Shown one piece after another: positions 1 to 9,634 of a DNA stretch of 64,000 bases (within the stretch, counting starts at the first letter, position 1; the number at the start of each line of letters is the position of its first letter). The position numbers and the translations under genes are program-made. The stretch is taken from NCBI RefSeq assembly GCF_014696675.1, contig NZ_JACJQN010000003.1, positions 124,001 through 188,000 of the forward strand. The letters run 5' to 3'. Source of the stretch: Phormidium tenue FACHB-1052 (GTDB taxonomy: Bacteria > Cyanobacteriota > Cyanobacteriia > Phormidesmidales > Phormidesmidaceae). Below the pieces are notes generated by a model, which was given only the letters and a program-made list of their open reading frames with translations, searched no databases and had not been told where the DNA came from.

Positions 1-839
1 AGCGCCGTCAGCGTGCCCGAGTCCATTCCCCCCGAGAGGTAGGCACCCATTTCCACATCGGCCACTAGCTGTCGGTTTACCGCCTGTTGCAGCAGTCGGT
101 CTAGCTCTTCGCGATAGGCCTGGGCGTCTACTTTTCCCTCGGGTTCGCGAAAGCGGTAGTCCCAATAGCGCGTTAGGTCTAGGGTAGCGGCGGCACCTGC
201 GTTGAGATTAAGCACCCCGTAGTGCCCAGCAGGTAAAAGTTTGACGTTTTGGAGCAGGGTGCTATCTGTAAAGATATTTTGGAAGGTGAAATATTCCAGC
301 AGTGCTGCTTTGTCGAGTTGCCGTTCGGCATCGGGGTGGGCAAGAATGGCCTTCTGCTCAGACCCAAAGAGAAACGTGCTGCCAAAGGTGGCGTAGTAGA
401 TAGGTTTGATGCCATAGCGATCGCGCCCTAGCAGCAACGTTCTTTCTTTGCGATCCCACAGGGCTAGGGCAAACATGCCATTGAATCGGTCAAATGCCTT
501 GACTCCCCATTCAATCAGTGCGTACAGCACCACCTCAGTATCAGTCTTGGAACGAAACCAGTAGCCCGCTCGCTCTAGCTCCGATCGCAGCTGTAGGAAG
601 TTATAGACCTCGCCGTTGTAGCTCAGCACATAGCGGTAGTCGGCGCTGATCATAGGCTGTTGCCCCGCCGCCGACAGGTCGATGATGGCCAACCGGCGAT
701 GGCCAAGGCCCACGTTATCCTCCACCCACTGCCCCTCGCCATCAGTGCCGCGATGGGCGATCGCATCAGTCATGGCCTGCACCAGTCCAGAGGGTACAGG
801 CTCTCCCCGCAGATTGATCACACCGGCTACACCACACAT
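1..839 (-). CDS. asnB: Asparagine synthase (glutamine-hydrolysing), 3' end beyond window
   Basis: The ATG at 839 gives MCGVAG, so Cys2 is the exposed N-terminal nucleophile of a class II glutamine amidotransferase. It would release ammonia from glutamine to amidate aspartate, or a sugar acid in surface-glycan clusters. The glutaminase domain fills about residues 2-200 (GHRRLAIIDLS, SYNGEVYNF), and the pyrophosphate-binding loop SGGMDS of the synthetase domain lies at residues 269-274. The gene runs off the left edge after 279 codons; the family is usually 600-650 residues. It is the last visible gene of a five-gene minus-strand operon and starts 55 bp after the epimerase stop, so a role in glycan amidation is as likely as amino-acid supply. 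Confidence 0.93.
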   Translation of the reverse strand, partial: MCGVAGVINLRGEPVPSGLVQAMTDAIAHRGTDGEGQWVEDNVGLGHRRLAIIDLSAAGQQPMISADYRYVLSYNGEVYNFLQLRSELERAGYWFRSKTDTEVVLYALIEWGVKAFDRFNGMFALALWDRKERTLLLGRDRYGIKPIYYATFGSTFLFGSEQKAILAHPDAERQLDKAALLEYFTFQNIFTDSTLLQNVKLLPAGHYGVLNLNAGAAATLDLTRYWDYRFREPEGKVDAQAYREELDRLLQQAVNRQLVADVEMGAYLSGGMDSGTLTA

Positions 840-894
840 AGATAGGCTAGGCTCACAACGCTATTCACCACATAGTCGTAGTCCGGTTGATCCA

Positions 895-1872
895 TCAGTA
901 TTGCCCTCTGTGGGTGTCACGCCAGTGGATTAAGCTTAGCAATCCCTCTCGGAGGGAGTCTTGGTAGGTAAACCCCAGATCGCGCGTCGCTTTTTGAGGA
1001 CAGCCAATGCGATTTTGTACGAGTCGTCGCGCGTCGTCTTCGCTGTAGGGACGGTAGGTGACCTCTAGATCTGACTGCTTCAGTTCCAAAATCAGATTGC
1101 ACAGATCGCGAATACTTGTTTGCACACCGGTGCCAACGTTATAAAACTCATCGGTGACTTCAGCTTTGAGGGCTAAGACGTTGCAGCGAGCCACATCTTG
1201 CACAGAAATAAAGTCATAGGCCTGGCTACCATCACCGTTGATGATGGGTGCATCGTGGGCATCGATTTTATTGAGCATGATGGGAATAACCCCAGTGTAG
1301 GCAGCGGTTTGATCTTGATGAGGGCCATACACATTCATGTAGCGCAGACCCACGTAGCTCAATCCGTAGCGATCGGCAAAGGCTCGACACATAGCCTCCC
1401 CAGCAATTTTAGTTGCCCCATAAAAGTTGCGGTTATTGAAGGGGTGTGCCTCTGTCATCGGCACCTCGACAGCATCTCCATAGACCGAGGCTGAGGAAGA
1501 ATAGACCAGCCTTTCAATATTATTTTTGACGCAGGCTTCTAAGACATTAAAGGTGCCTTCGATATTTACATGGAAAGCAGTACGGGGGAAATCCTTACAG
1601 TGGAGTAGCCACATGGCGGCGAGATGACAAACTCCATCGACCCCCTGCATGGCGTCGTTGAGCACGTCGATGTCTCGAATATCTCCACCGTTGGGATAAA
1701 TCATGCAACGATCATCCTTTAGGTAGGGTTCTACATTGCTGTATTTCCCTCGGGTAAAGTTGTCATAAACAACCACCTGCCCGACGCTGGTTTTTAGTAG
1801 TTCTGCAACCACATGGCTGCCAATAAACCCCGCACCGCCAATCACTAAAATCTTCTTGCCTGTCAAATCCAT
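895..1872 (-). CDS. NAD-dependent epimerase/dehydratase (extended SDR), nucleotide-sugar type
   Basis: This 325-residue protein begins with a Rossmann fold (ILVIGGAGFIGSHVV, glycine motif GGAGFIG). It has the SDR catalytic set SSSASVYG followed by YGATK (Tyr-x3-Lys), typical of UDP-sugar 4-epimerases and 4,6-dehydratases. It probably interconverts a nucleotide-activated sugar for the adjacent polysaccharide pathway. The stop of the upstream acetyltransferase gene and this ATG are one base apart, so the two are translationally coupled. Substrate cannot be told from sequence; UDP-GlcNAc(A) derivatives are the best guess given the WbpA/B/D-like neighbours. Confidence 0.9.
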   Translation of the reverse strand: MDLTGKKILVIGGAGFIGSHVVAELLKTSVGQVVVYDNFTRGKYSNVEPYLKDDRCMIYPNGGDIRDIDVLNDAMQGVDGVCHLAAMWLLHCKDFPRTAFHVNIEGTFNVLEACVKNNIERLVYSSSASVYGDAVEVPMTEAHPFNNRNFYGATKIAGEAMCRAFADRYGLSYVGLRYMNVYGPHQDQTAAYTGVIPIMLNKIDAHDAPIINGDGSQAYDFISVQDVARCNVLALKAEVTDEFYNVGTGVQTSIRDLCNLILELKQSDLEVTYRPYSEDDARRLVQNRIGCPQKATRDLGFTYQDSLREGLLSLIHWRDTHRGQY

Positions 1873-1873
1873 A

Positions 1874-2452
1874 TCAGCGCATCTCCACGGTTACGGCATC
1901 AATTTGCTGATATCGGGTTCCAGTTGAATCTACGGCAAAACCCTCAGCATCGAACTCCAGCACGTCGCCGTAGGCGCTCATCCAGCCGATGAGCCTAGCG
2001 GGCACCCCCCCCACCATCGCATAGGCGGGCACATCCTTTGTCACCACCGCCCCTGCCGCCACAAAGGCGCACTCGTGCAGCGTCACCCCGCAGACAATGG
2101 TCGCATTGGCCCCAATGCTGGCGCCTCGCTTAACCAATGTAGTGAGATAGGCATCTGACGTGTTGCGCGGGAACTCACAACGAGGAGTTTTCACATTGGT
2201 AAACACCATGCTGGGGCCACAAAACACATAGTCCTCCAAGATCACCCCCTCGTAGAGGGAGACATTGTTTTGAATTTTGCAGCCATCCCCAATGGTGACC
2301 TGGTTAGCCACATAGACGTTTTGCCCCAGAGAACAGTTTTGGCCAATGGTGGCCCTGGCCATGACATGGCTAAAATGCCAAATTTTAGTGCCCTCGCCGA
2401 TACTGGCCCCGGCGTCGATAACAGCAGTGGGGTGAGCAAAAAAGTTATCCAT
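1874..2452 (-). CDS. WbpD-like UDP-amino-sugar N-acetyltransferase (left-handed beta-helix)
   Basis: The 192 residues are dominated by hexapeptide repeats ([39 protein letters not shown]) that build a left-handed parallel beta-helix. The pattern closely resembles WbpD, which acetylates UDP-2-acetamido-3-amino-glucuronate. Length fits WbpD (about 190). The start overlaps the stop of the upstream oxidoreductase by 8 bp, so coupled translation is likely. Together with the next two genes it would supply a 2,3-diacetamido uronic acid donor. The aminotransferase step (WbpE) is not visible here. Confidence 0.88.
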   Translation of the reverse strand: MDNFFAHPTAVIDAGASIGEGTKIWHFSHVMARATIGQNCSLGQNVYVANQVTIGDGCKIQNNVSLYEGVILEDYVFCGPSMVFTNVKTPRCEFPRNTSDAYLTTLVKRGASIGANATIVCGVTLHECAFVAAGAVVTKDVPAYAMVGGVPARLIGWMSAYGDVLEFDAEGFAVDSTGTRYQQIDAVTVEMR

Positions 2453-3389
2453 GGATCGCTGCCTCCACCCGTTCTAAAATCTCCACCACCGCCACCCCAT
2501 TCCACCCGTCTGAGTGAGGGCGTTGACGGCTAGCCACACAAGCTAAAAAGTGTTCGCACTCCAGTTTAAGGGGCTGGGCATCGGCAATATCAATGGTTTG
2601 GGTGCCCTCATCCACAGCATTGAGATGGCTGTCGAATTGCTTGTGGTGCACCGTGACCACCTGCTCAATTTCGTCGTATACCAGCATTTTACGGTCGGCA
2701 ACCACCACAGTGCCCCGCTGCTTGAGGGGCCACTGCCAAGAGCAGTGGAGATGGGCGGTTTGCCCGGTGGCAAAGGCAAGATCTACCTGCACCTCATCGG
2801 CGATCGCAGACTGTAGACGGGCGTGCCCTACTGCCTGCACCGCCTCAAGGGCAGGCGACCCCAGCAAGTCGAGAATAATAGAGATATCGTGGGGGGCTAG
2901 CGACCACCACACATTTTCGGTAGAGCGAACTTTGCCGAGGTTGAGGCGCTGGGTGGCAACGTGGTGTACAGCCCCAGCTTCCCCCGATCGCAGGTAGTGA
3001 CGCATCCAGGCAATGGCGGGCTGGTATAGCAGCAGATGCCCCACCATTAAAATGCGATCGTGGGCGTCAGCATACTCCGCTAGCTGCCGCGCTTCGGCAG
3101 CCCGCAGGGTCATGGGTTTTTCTACAAATACGTCCTTGCCCGCCTTCAGCGCCGCTAGGGTCAGCTCAAAGTGGGTGGGTGCTGGGGTGGCCAATACGAT
3201 CGCGGGGGCAGCACTGGCAAGGGCGGCATCAAAGCTATCGTAGACTGTGGCCTTGGGGTGGTTGGTTTGCAGGCGCTGGCGCAGGGCGGCATCGACCTCC
3301 ACTACCCCTGCGAGGTGGCCAAGCTGCTCGAAGTTGCGCACCAGGTTTTGGCCCCAGTGACCGCTGCCGACCACAATTACATCGCTCAT
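2445..3389 (-). CDS. Gfo/Idh/MocA oxidoreductase, WbpB-like
   Basis: The protein has 314 residues with an N-terminal NAD-binding motif ([14 protein letters not shown]) and the family EKP signature in [14 protein letters not shown], whose Lys contributes to catalysis. WbpB of Pseudomonas, which oxidises the 3-position of UDP-GlcNAc uronate, has nearly the same length and architecture. The ATG overlaps the stop of the dehydrogenase gene by 4 bp (ATGA), a classic operon junction. Function is inferred from family and neighbours: preparing the 3-keto sugar for amination and then acetylation. Confidence 0.88.
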   Translation of the reverse strand: MSDVIVVGSGHWGQNLVRNFEQLGHLAGVVEVDAALRQRLQTNHPKATVYDSFDAALASAAPAIVLATPAPTHFELTLAALKAGKDVFVEKPMTLRAAEARQLAEYADAHDRILMVGHLLLYQPAIAWMRHYLRSGEAGAVHHVATQRLNLGKVRSTENVWWSLAPHDISIILDLLGSPALEAVQAVGHARLQSAIADEVQVDLAFATGQTAHLHCSWQWPLKQRGTVVVADRKMLVYDEIEQVVTVHHKQFDSHLNAVDEGTQTIDIADAQPLKLECEHFLACVASRQRPHSDGWNGVAVVEILERVEAAIHG

Positions 3390-4738
3390 AACAAGGTCAC
3401 CTTATGGTTGGGGTCGGGCAGGCGTCGGGTGGCTCCTCGAGTGTCGAGAATGGCCTTGGCCTGGTGCAGCACTCGCTCGAAGTCAATAGAACTGTGCTCG
3501 GTGGTGACGATCACCAGGTCGGCGCTGGCTAACACTTCATCGGTGAGGGCCACGCTCTCTAACCAGTGGCCCCCCACCTGGAGGCTAGGCACGTAGGGGT
3601 CGTGGTAGTGCAAGGTGGCCCCTTCCGCCGCCAGCGACTCCATCACCGCTAGAGCGGGGGACTCGCGCCAGTCGGCCAGGTCTTTTTTGTAGGTGACGCC
3701 GAGGATGAGGATTTGCGATCGCGAGGGGGCAATACCCAACTGGTTTAGCACCCGAAACGCCTTACTGCGCACAAAGGACGGCATGCGGCGATTGATCTCC
3801 CCGGCCAGGGCAATGAACCGGGTGTTGAAGTTGACCTCTTTGGCCTTCCACTCCAGGTAGTGGGGGTCGATGGGGATGCAGTGTCCGCCCACGCCGGGGC
3901 CGGGGTAGAAGGGCATGATGCCAAAGGGCTTGGTGTTGGCGGCGTCGAGCACCTCCCACACGTCAATGTCGATGCGATCGCACAGCAGCGCCAGCTCATT
4001 CACCAGGGCAATGTTTACTGCCCGAAAGGTATTCTCAAAGATCTTCACCAGCTCCGCCGCCTTGGCGCTGCTCACCGGTACCACGTGGTCAATGGTCTGC
4101 TGGTAAAACAGCGTGGCCACCTCCAGTGACAGCGTGTCCGACGCCCCCACCACCTTATTGGTGTTCTTCGTGGTGTAGCGCTGGTTGCCAGGATCCACCC
4201 GCTCCGGCGAGTGCGACAGGAAAAAATCGCGCCCCTGCTTCAGGCCGCTGATGCTCTCCAGAATGGGCCGCATCACCTCGTCAGTCGTGCCCGGATAGGT
4301 GGTGGACTCTAGGGAAATTAGCTGGCCGGGGCGCAGGTGGTGGGCAATGGCGGTGGTCACGCCCTCAATATAAGACAGGTCGGGAGTGAGGTTTTTAGTC
4401 AGGGGCGTGGGCACGCAGATCACTACCACGTCGGCGTCAATGATGCGATCAAAGCCGGTGAATGCCCGGATGTTGCCCGCCTCCACCAGCGCCTTCAGCT
4501 CCGTGTCGTCCACATCGCTGATGTAGTTGTCGGCACGGTTGACGCGATCGGCCCGCTTGGGGTTTTGCTCAATGCCAATCACCTGAAAACCTACTTTGGC
4601 TTTTTCAACCGCAAAGGGCAGACCGACATAGCCCAGACCCACCACGGCGACTTGAGCGGTGTGGGTGGTGATGCGATTTTTTAGCTGGGCAAAGCAGGAG
4701 GGAGGCGAGTTTGAAACAACGCTAGGGGAAGATGACAT
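3386..4738 (-). CDS. UDP-N-acetyl-glucosamine/UDP-sugar 6-dehydrogenase, WbpA/WecC type
   Basis: The protein has 450 residues with Rossmann motif VAVVGLGYVGLPFA, the conserved SPERVDPG loop, and the catalytic cysteine Cys287 in GVGGHCIPIDPHYL. This family oxidises the C6 hydroxyl of a UDP-sugar to a uronic acid in two NAD-dependent steps. It is the promoter-proximal gene of the minus-strand operon WbpA-WbpB-WbpD-epimerase-asnB. The first 25 or so residues are a variable Ser/Pro-rich leader, so a slightly later start is possible. Confidence 0.93.
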   Translation of the reverse strand: MSSSPSVVSNSPPSCFAQLKNRITTHTAQVAVVGLGYVGLPFAVEKAKVGFQVIGIEQNPKRADRVNRADNYISDVDDTELKALVEAGNIRAFTGFDRIIDADVVVICVPTPLTKNLTPDLSYIEGVTTAIAHHLRPGQLISLESTTYPGTTDEVMRPILESISGLKQGRDFFLSHSPERVDPGNQRYTTKNTNKVVGASDTLSLEVATLFYQQTIDHVVPVSSAKAAELVKIFENTFRAVNIALVNELALLCDRIDIDVWEVLDAANTKPFGIMPFYPGPGVGGHCIPIDPHYLEWKAKEVNFNTRFIALAGEINRRMPSFVRSKAFRVLNQLGIAPSRSQILILGVTYKKDLADWRESPALAVMESLAAEGATLHYHDPYVPSLQVGGHWLESVALTDEVLASADLVIVTTEHSSIDFERVLHQAKAILDTRGATRRLPDPNHKVTLL

Positions 4739-4974
4739 GGTGGGGGCAAAGATTTAAACCACAATCGGGCACAGGCCAAGCAGAGAGTGCGTACTGATCT
4801 ATCGTTCTAGCACCTCCGCCATTGTGCTCATTGTGCCCGCTGGTTTCATGAAAATTGCACATCCACACACTTAGTTACCCAGGCCTACAACCCAGTTTGA
4901 CCGTGCGCCAGAAGATGCATGGCTATACTCAGTAACCATTCTTTAGATGCGAGTGGCTGTCTAGCCCTCTATAG

Positions 4975-5165
4975 CCTCTTCTGGGGCGATCGCCTGAGCG
5001 GGCACTGCCGGATAGCTCGCCACCATCTGTTTGAGTCATCCAAATCAACCCAATCAAAAAACTCGTCAGATAGCTGGTCTAGCTGCACCAGCGATAATGC
5101 CCCTCACGGCCTTCGGCTAAGATCTCTTGATAGAAGCGGGTTTGTCGGATGTCAGCCGTTTTGAT
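4975..5165 (-). pseudogene. Decayed C-terminus resembling Rpn/DUF2887-DUF4351 proteins
   Basis: On the minus strand one frame reads TADIRQTRFYQEILAEGREG. Then, in another frame, it reads LDQLSDEFFDWVDLDDS followed by a stop. The first piece looks like the QTRFYQE(A/V)..EG segment near the end of Rpn/DUF2887 proteins, and the second like the L..LSEALLDFSSLADL motif of DUF4351. A frameshift separates them and no start is present. The call rests on remembered family patterns and is tentative. Confidence 0.35.
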
Positions 5166-5195
5166 GTGAAACCCCTAATTCAAAGTAGGCACCTC

Positions 5196-5223
5196 GTAGG
5201 GGCATTACATGCAATGCTCCTAC
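5196..5223. repeat. REP-like imperfect 28-bp palindrome, GTAG-flanked
   Basis: The left arm GTAGGGGCATTACA pairs with the right arm TGCAATGCTCCTAC at 12 of 14 positions. The element has the same edges (GTAGG.GCA...CCTAC) as the perfect palindrome at 16546-16573 and one edge of the leuS copy at 5797-5820. GTAG at the foot of a hairpin is typical of REP elements. Confidence 0.6.
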
Positions 5224-5277
5224 CAATTGGGTTAGCCAGATGGAATCCCTAACTTTTTATGCCCTTGGCATGGCCCG

Positions 5278-7869
5278 CTACCCCGCCACCACAAAGTTGA
5301 CCAGCTTGCCCGGCACCACAATCACCTTCTTGATCTCCTTGCCTTCCAGGTAGCGCTGGGCCGCTTCCGACTCACGGGCGTACCGCTCCAGGGCGGCTTT
5401 GTCGGAGTCGGCGGGCACCTCCAGGGTGCCGCGCGTTTTGCCCATAATTTGAATAACGAGCGTGATCTCATCCACTACCAGGGCAGTGGGGTCAAACACT
5501 GGCCAAGGGGCGCGGTGAACCGAGTCGGGGTTACCCAACTGGTGCCACAGCTCATCGGCCATGTGGGGGGCAAAGGGGGCCAGCAGCAGCACCAGGGCGC
5601 GCACACCCTCGGCATAAACGGGGGAATCTTTAGCGGCAGAATCAGTGAGCGCGTTGCTGAGCTTCATCAGTTCTGACACGGCGGTGTTGAACTGGTAGTC
5701 GCCGTCGATGTCTTCGGTGATCGCCTGAATGGCGGTGTGGATAGCGCGGCGCAGGGTTTTCTCATCTTTGGAGAGATCGGCGGCGGTGTCTCCGGAGGGC
5801 GAACCACCGTTCGCCCCTACAGTGGTGATATATTCGGTGACCAGTCGCCAGACGCGGTTGAGAAAGCGGAACTGGCCTTCTACATCGGCGTCATCCCACT
5901 CTAGGTCTTTTTCGGGGGGTGCTTTGAAGAGAATAAACATGCGAGCGGTGTCGGCCCCGTACTTCGCCAGCACCGATTTGGGGTCTACGCCGTTGTACTT
6001 CGACTTCGACATTTTTTCGTAGAACACCTCCAGGGGCTCGCCCGTTTGAGGATCGACGGGGTTTGCCGGATCGGCCACCTCCTCAGGGGCGACGTACTTG
6101 CCAGTTTTGGGATTCTTATAGGCGGTGTTTTGCACCATGCCCTGGGTCAGCAGCCGCTCAAAGGGTTCATCGCAGGAGACTAGGCCGCGATCGCGCAGCA
6201 CCTTGGTAATAAAGCGTGAGTACAGCAGGTGCAAAATGGCGTGCTCAATACCACCCACGTACTGATCCACCGGCATCCAGCCGTTAGCCTGGGCCTGGGC
6301 AAAGGCCGATGCGGGGTTTTTCGCATCGGTGTAGCGCAAAAAGTACCAGGACGAATCGATAAAGGTGTCCATGGTGTCGGTTTCGCGCCGGGCGGGGCGG
6401 TTGCAGGTGGGGCAGGGCACATTCACCCAGTGCTCTAGCTGCGCCAGGGGCGACGCGCCGCGACCGGAGAACTCCACATCCTCGGGTAGCGTCACCGGCA
6501 GTTGCTCGTCGGGCACCGGCACAATGCCGCACTCGGGGCAGTGCACCACCGGAATCGGCACACCCCAGTAGCGCTGGCGGGAAATTAGCCAGTCGCGCAG
6601 GCGGTAGTTTGACTCACCTTTGCCCTTTTGGTTGGTTTCAAGCCAGTGAATGGCTGCTGGGACGCTCTCGGCCTCGCCCTTACCTGCTGGAATATCATTC
6701 AGCGGGCCAGAGTTGACCATGACGCCTTCTCCAGGCCAGGCTTTAGTCAAGGTATCGCCATCGAAGGATTCTTCCTCGGGCTGTACCACCACTTTGACGG
6801 GCAGGCCAAACTTGCGGGCAAACTCAAAGTCACGCTGGTCGTGGGCTGGTACGGCCATGATCGCCCCGGTGCCGTAGCCCATCAGCACATAGTCAGCGAT
6901 CCAGATCGGGATTTTTGCATCGTTCACCGGGTTCAGGGCGTAGCTGCCCGTCCACACCCCCGTTTTTTCGCGGTCTTCGGCGGTGCGATCGATCTCGCTT
7001 TTAGCGGCGGCGGCCTTGCGGTAGTCGTCTATAGCTGCGACGCGATCGGGCGCAGTCAGCTTTTCCACCAGGGGATGCTCCGGCGACAGCACCATGAAGG
7101 TGGCTCCCCACAGGGTGTCGGGCCGGGTAGTAAACACCGGTAGCGCATCCCCCGCCTCGGTCTTAAATACGACTTGAGCCCCGGTGGATTTGCCAATCCA
7201 GTTGGCCTGCATGGTGCGCACCCGCTCGGGCCAGCCGGGCAGCTTATCCAAGTCTTGTAGCAGTTCCTCGGCGTAGTCGGTAATTTTGAGGAACCACTGA
7301 CGCAGCAGCTTTTTCTCGACGATCGCCCCCGATCGCCAGGATTTCCCCTCGCTATCGACCTGCTCGTTGGCCAGCACCGTCTGGTCGATGGGATCCCAGT
7401 TAACCGCCGCCTCTTTTTGGTAGGCCAGCCCCATTTGCAGCATCTGGATGAAAATCCACTGGGTCCAGCGGTAGTAGTCGGGGGCGCAGGTCGCCACCTC
7501 CCGCTCCCAGTCGTAGGAGAGGCCCAGTTCTTGCAGCTGGGCGCGCATCTGGTCAATGTTGGCGTAGGTCCACTGGGCGGGGTGAACGCCGCGATCGATC
7601 GCCGCATTTTCCGCCGGTAGGCCAAAGGCATCCCAGCCCATGGGGTGCAGCACCCGATAGCCCTGCATGCGCCGCACCCGCGCCACCACGTCGGTAATGG
7701 TGTAGTTACGCACATGGCCCATGTGCAGGTTCCCCGACGGGTACGGAAACATCGACAGCGCATAGAACTTAGGCTGGTCGGGGTTCTCGATCGCCCGATC
7801 TAGCCCTTGCTCGGCCCAAGTCTGCTGCCACTTCTTCTCGATGTCTGCGGGGTTGTATTTGGACTCCAC
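5278..7869 (-). CDS. leuS: Leucyl-tRNA synthetase
   Basis: The enzyme has 863 residues and charges tRNA-Leu in the cytoplasm. The class I signatures are clear: HMGH at residues 49-52 and KMSKS at 619-623. The editing domain motif [12 protein letters not shown] lies in the middle and the ILMS anticodon-binding domain at the C-terminus. Length is normal for bacteria. The oddity is at residues 684-691 (VGANGGSP), encoded exactly by a REP-like palindrome (5797-5820) in a variable linker before the anticodon-binding domain, an apparent in-frame insertion. It appears to be a stand-alone transcription unit. Confidence 0.98.
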   Translation of the reverse strand: MESKYNPADIEKKWQQTWAEQGLDRAIENPDQPKFYALSMFPYPSGNLHMGHVRNYTITDVVARVRRMQGYRVLHPMGWDAFGLPAENAAIDRGVHPAQWTYANIDQMRAQLQELGLSYDWEREVATCAPDYYRWTQWIFIQMLQMGLAYQKEAAVNWDPIDQTVLANEQVDSEGKSWRSGAIVEKKLLRQWFLKITDYAEELLQDLDKLPGWPERVRTMQANWIGKSTGAQVVFKTEAGDALPVFTTRPDTLWGATFMVLSPEHPLVEKLTAPDRVAAIDDYRKAAAAKSEIDRTAEDREKTGVWTGSYALNPVNDAKIPIWIADYVLMGYGTGAIMAVPAHDQRDFEFARKFGLPVKVVVQPEEESFDGDTLTKAWPGEGVMVNSGPLNDIPAGKGEAESVPAAIHWLETNQKGKGESNYRLRDWLISRQRYWGVPIPVVHCPECGIVPVPDEQLPVTLPEDVEFSGRGASPLAQLEHWVNVPCPTCNRPARRETDTMDTFIDSSWYFLRYTDAKNPASAFAQAQANGWMPVDQYVGGIEHAILHLLYSRFITKVLRDRGLVSCDEPFERLLTQGMVQNTAYKNPKTGKYVAPEEVADPANPVDPQTGEPLEVFYEKMSKSKYNGVDPKSVLAKYGADTARMFILFKAPPEKDLEWDDADVEGQFRFLNRVWRLVTEYITTVGANGGSPSGDTAADLSKDEKTLRRAIHTAIQAITEDIDGDYQFNTAVSELMKLSNALTDSAAKDSPVYAEGVRALVLLLAPFAPHMADELWHQLGNPDSVHRAPWPVFDPTALVVDEITLVIQIMGKTRGTLEVPADSDKAALERYARESEAAQRYLEGKEIKKVIVVPGKLVNFVVAG
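5797..5820 (-). repeat. REP-like palindrome embedded in frame in leuS
   Basis: On the coding strand it reads GTAG, then GGGCGAAC, GGTG and GTTCGCCC: a GTAG tetranucleotide followed by a perfect 8-bp stem with a 4-nt loop. The 24 bases are exactly eight leuS codons (684-691), so the frame is kept. It resembles the 5196 and 16546 elements at its GTAGGGGC edge. Confidence 0.6.
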
Positions 7870-8062
7870 GTCCTTGACTCCTAATGCTGCACTGGTGCGA
7901 TGTTCCCCATCATAGCGATCAGTGGCGGCGGGGAGGCAAGTTGGCGTGATGGAGTAGGGAGTAAGGGAGTGGAGAGTTTTGAATGTTGAATTTTGAGTTT
8001 TGAATTATTGCTCTGCCGCAAACACTCAGAGCTAAGCACTCAAAACTCAAAACTTCCCATTG
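7870..8062. repeat. Spacer with low-complexity inverted repeat
   Basis: Between leuS and cpcT, a TTTTGAGTTTTGAAT-type stretch (7983-8005) faces ACTCAAAACTCAAAACT (8038-8055), forming an AT-rich inverted repeat that could fold in RNA. Such AACTCAAAACTC-type repeats occur between genes in many filamentous cyanobacteria. It may end cpcT-distal transcription or simply be a dispersed repeat. Confidence 0.45.
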
Positions 8063-8653
8063 CTATCCCTTCACTTCATCGGCAAAGCTCGCTCGCCGCT
8101 TAAACTCAAACGGCCCCGCCAGCGACCCCCACAGGTGCTCGTGGGTCTCTGGGTCGCGGCCCCGGTCCCAGCTAACGAATTGGTCAGCGTCGATTTCAAA
8201 CTCGCTGTCTAGATAGGTGGTCTTGCCGTTGCGCTCGACCATGCAGGCTTTGCCGGGTTCGACGGCTCCTTTAAAGCTGTGGCCTGTCCAGTGGACGATC
8301 ATGTCGCAGCCGGGGGTTTTTTCAAAATGGTCAGCGGTGAGTTTTGAGAGCTGGTCGAGGTTGCGAGAGGCTCCGTAAAAGGCTTCAGCGTCCTTGAGGG
8401 TGTAGTTCTCAATCAAAATGTGATCGCCTTGGGGAATAAGCTTCATGCCTCGGGCGCGGTAGGGCTGCTGGATCATAAAGTCGTAGGCCTGCTCAATGTA
8501 AAACCCTAGGCCACCAAGGGTTTCGGTGGGCAGGGGGCGCATGCAGACGCGAATGTGGGCAAACAGCGGCGGGTTTTCGAAAGCCTGCTGCTGGTTGCTA
8601 AAGTCTGCCGCCATCCAGCGGGCCAGGGTGTGAATGTCGGTGACGTGGGTCAT
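8063..8653 (-). CDS. cpcT: CpcT/CpeT-family chromophore (phycobilin) lyase
   Basis: The 196-residue protein matches the CpcT/CpeT family, which attaches phycocyanobilin to Cys-155 of phycobiliprotein beta subunits. Family-typical features are an N-terminal helix with LARWMAADFSNQQQAFENP, then IRVCMRPLP, YIEQAYDF, QPYRARGMKL, and a C-terminal WGSLAGPFEFKRR. These form a closed beta-barrel that holds the bilin. It is transcribed away from the VOC gene, whose start is 78 bp upstream. The paralogous CpeT-type function cannot be excluded. Confidence 0.9.
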   Translation of the reverse strand: MTHVTDIHTLARWMAADFSNQQQAFENPPLFAHIRVCMRPLPTETLGGLGFYIEQAYDFMIQQPYRARGMKLIPQGDHILIENYTLKDAEAFYGASRNLDQLSKLTADHFEKTPGCDMIVHWTGHSFKGAVEPGKACMVERNGKTTYLDSEFEIDADQFVSWDRGRDPETHEHLWGSLAGPFEFKRRASFADEVKG

Positions 8654-8730
8654 GGATGGGTTTAGAAATCATCGTGGTAAGGTTGACCCTAGTTTACAGG
8701 TTTGACGAAAGACCGTCAGAAAAGACCACG

Positions 8731-9087
8731 ATGAAAAAGCTCCACCTAGCGCTCTCATCTAGTGATATTGCTGCCTCCGTAGCCGATTATTCTGCCCGGT
8801 TGGGATGCAGTCCAGCGCTGGTGATTGAGGGTGCCTATGCCCTGTGGCGTACGGAGACGCTAAATCTTTCCATTCGCCACGCCCCTGAAGTGGCACCAGG
8901 GCAGCTGCGCCACCTGGGCTGGGAAGACAACGAGGCCGAGACATTTACCACCGAGGTGGACGTTAACGGTATTACCTGGGAGCGCTTCGCCGCCCGCCAC
9001 CAGGCTGAGGAGATTCAGGCCGCTTGGCCGGAGACGGATTATCGAGTCGAGGGCAGTAAGGAAACCAATGGACACCATGGAAACTGA
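8731..9087 (+). CDS. VOC-family (glyoxalase/bleomycin-resistance fold) small protein
   Basis: I place the start at the ATG at 8731 (MKKLHLALSSSDI); in-frame extension upstream to 8656 has no family resemblance. The 118-residue product begins LHLALSSSDIAASVADYSARLGC, the beta-alpha-beta entry of vicinal-oxygen-chelate domains, and is similar in outline to ArsI/CadI-like proteins. It lacks enough sequence for a substrate call. The 3' end overlaps the next gene by 20 bp in another frame, indicating co-translation. Confidence 0.7.
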   Translation: MKKLHLALSSSDIAASVADYSARLGCSPALVIEGAYALWRTETLNLSIRHAPEVAPGQLRHLGWEDNEAETFTTEVDVNGITWERFAARHQAEEIQAAWPETDYRVEGSKETNGHHGN

Positions 9088-9634
9088 CTTGACTGCTGAA
9101 ACCTACCACCTATATGTCGAACTGCTCGACAGCGACCCCTACATCTGGCGACAGGTTTGTGTGCGGGGCAATATATCCCTGGCGGAGTTCCACCGCGTGT
9201 TGGCGGCGGTGATGGGATGGTCGGGGGAGGCTGACCATGTGTTTAAGGGACAGGGTGAAGTTTTACAGGCTGGGGAAGAACGGGTGCTCTCTGCCCTCCT
9301 CACCCAGCCCGGCGAAGCGCTGATTTACAACTATGCTCCTGACCAGGGTTGGCTGCACAAAATCACGCTAGAGGCGATCGCCCCCGTTGACCATCCCCTA
9401 CCCCACTGCACTGCCGGGGAACGGCAATGCCCACCAGAGTTTTGCAACGGCGTGTGGGACTACGTTGACCTGATCGATCGCCTGGGCGATGGCGATGACC
9501 CTGAGGAAATCGATGCTCTCTGGCAAAAAGTCGGCTACGATTTCGACCCCGAACGGTTTGATTTAGCCGCCGCCAACCGGCGATTGCAGGCTTTAGCGGA
9601 ATCAGCACACTGCATCCCGGATGTCTGCAACTAG
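9068..9634 (+). CDS. Plasmid pRiA4b ORF-3-like domain protein
   Basis: The protein has 188 residues. It shows the hallmark start of the pRiA4b_ORF3 family, LYVELLDSDPYIWRQVCV followed by LAEFHRVLAAVMGW, with the later NGVWDYVDLIDRLGDGDD acidic region. The family is often found as a passenger near mobile elements, and its biochemical role is unknown. An alternative ATG is at 9077. It overlaps the VOC gene by 20 bp upstream and the convergent aldolase gene by 33 bp downstream. Confidence 0.8.
   Translation: MDTMETDLTAETYHLYVELLDSDPYIWRQVCVRGNISLAEFHRVLAAVMGWSGEADHVFKGQGEVLQAGEERVLSALLTQPGEALIYNYAPDQGWLHKITLEAIAPVDHPLPHCTAGERQCPPEFCNGVWDYVDLIDRLGDGDDPEEIDALWQKVGYDFDPERFDLAAANRRLQALAESAHCIPDVCN

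Larger units (their letters stand above)
4739..5277. other. 540-bp spacer with decayed sequence and a REP-like palindrome
   Basis: No intact gene is seen. It separates the polysaccharide operon from leuS and should hold the operon promoter just upstream of 4738. It also contains a decayed reading frame on the minus strand (4975-5165) and an imperfect 28-bp palindrome (5196-5223), both listed separately. Confidence 0.6.

Noticed and set aside
4919..5164. 81-codon plus-strand frame upstream of the polysaccharide operon
   Set aside because: No ribosome site or recognisable sequence; the opposite strand carries the more meaningful decayed fragment.
6628..7763. Long alternative frames in leuS on both strands (171 and 235 codons)
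   Set aside because: leuS is intact with HMGH and KMSKS, and the alternatives show no protein-like motifs.
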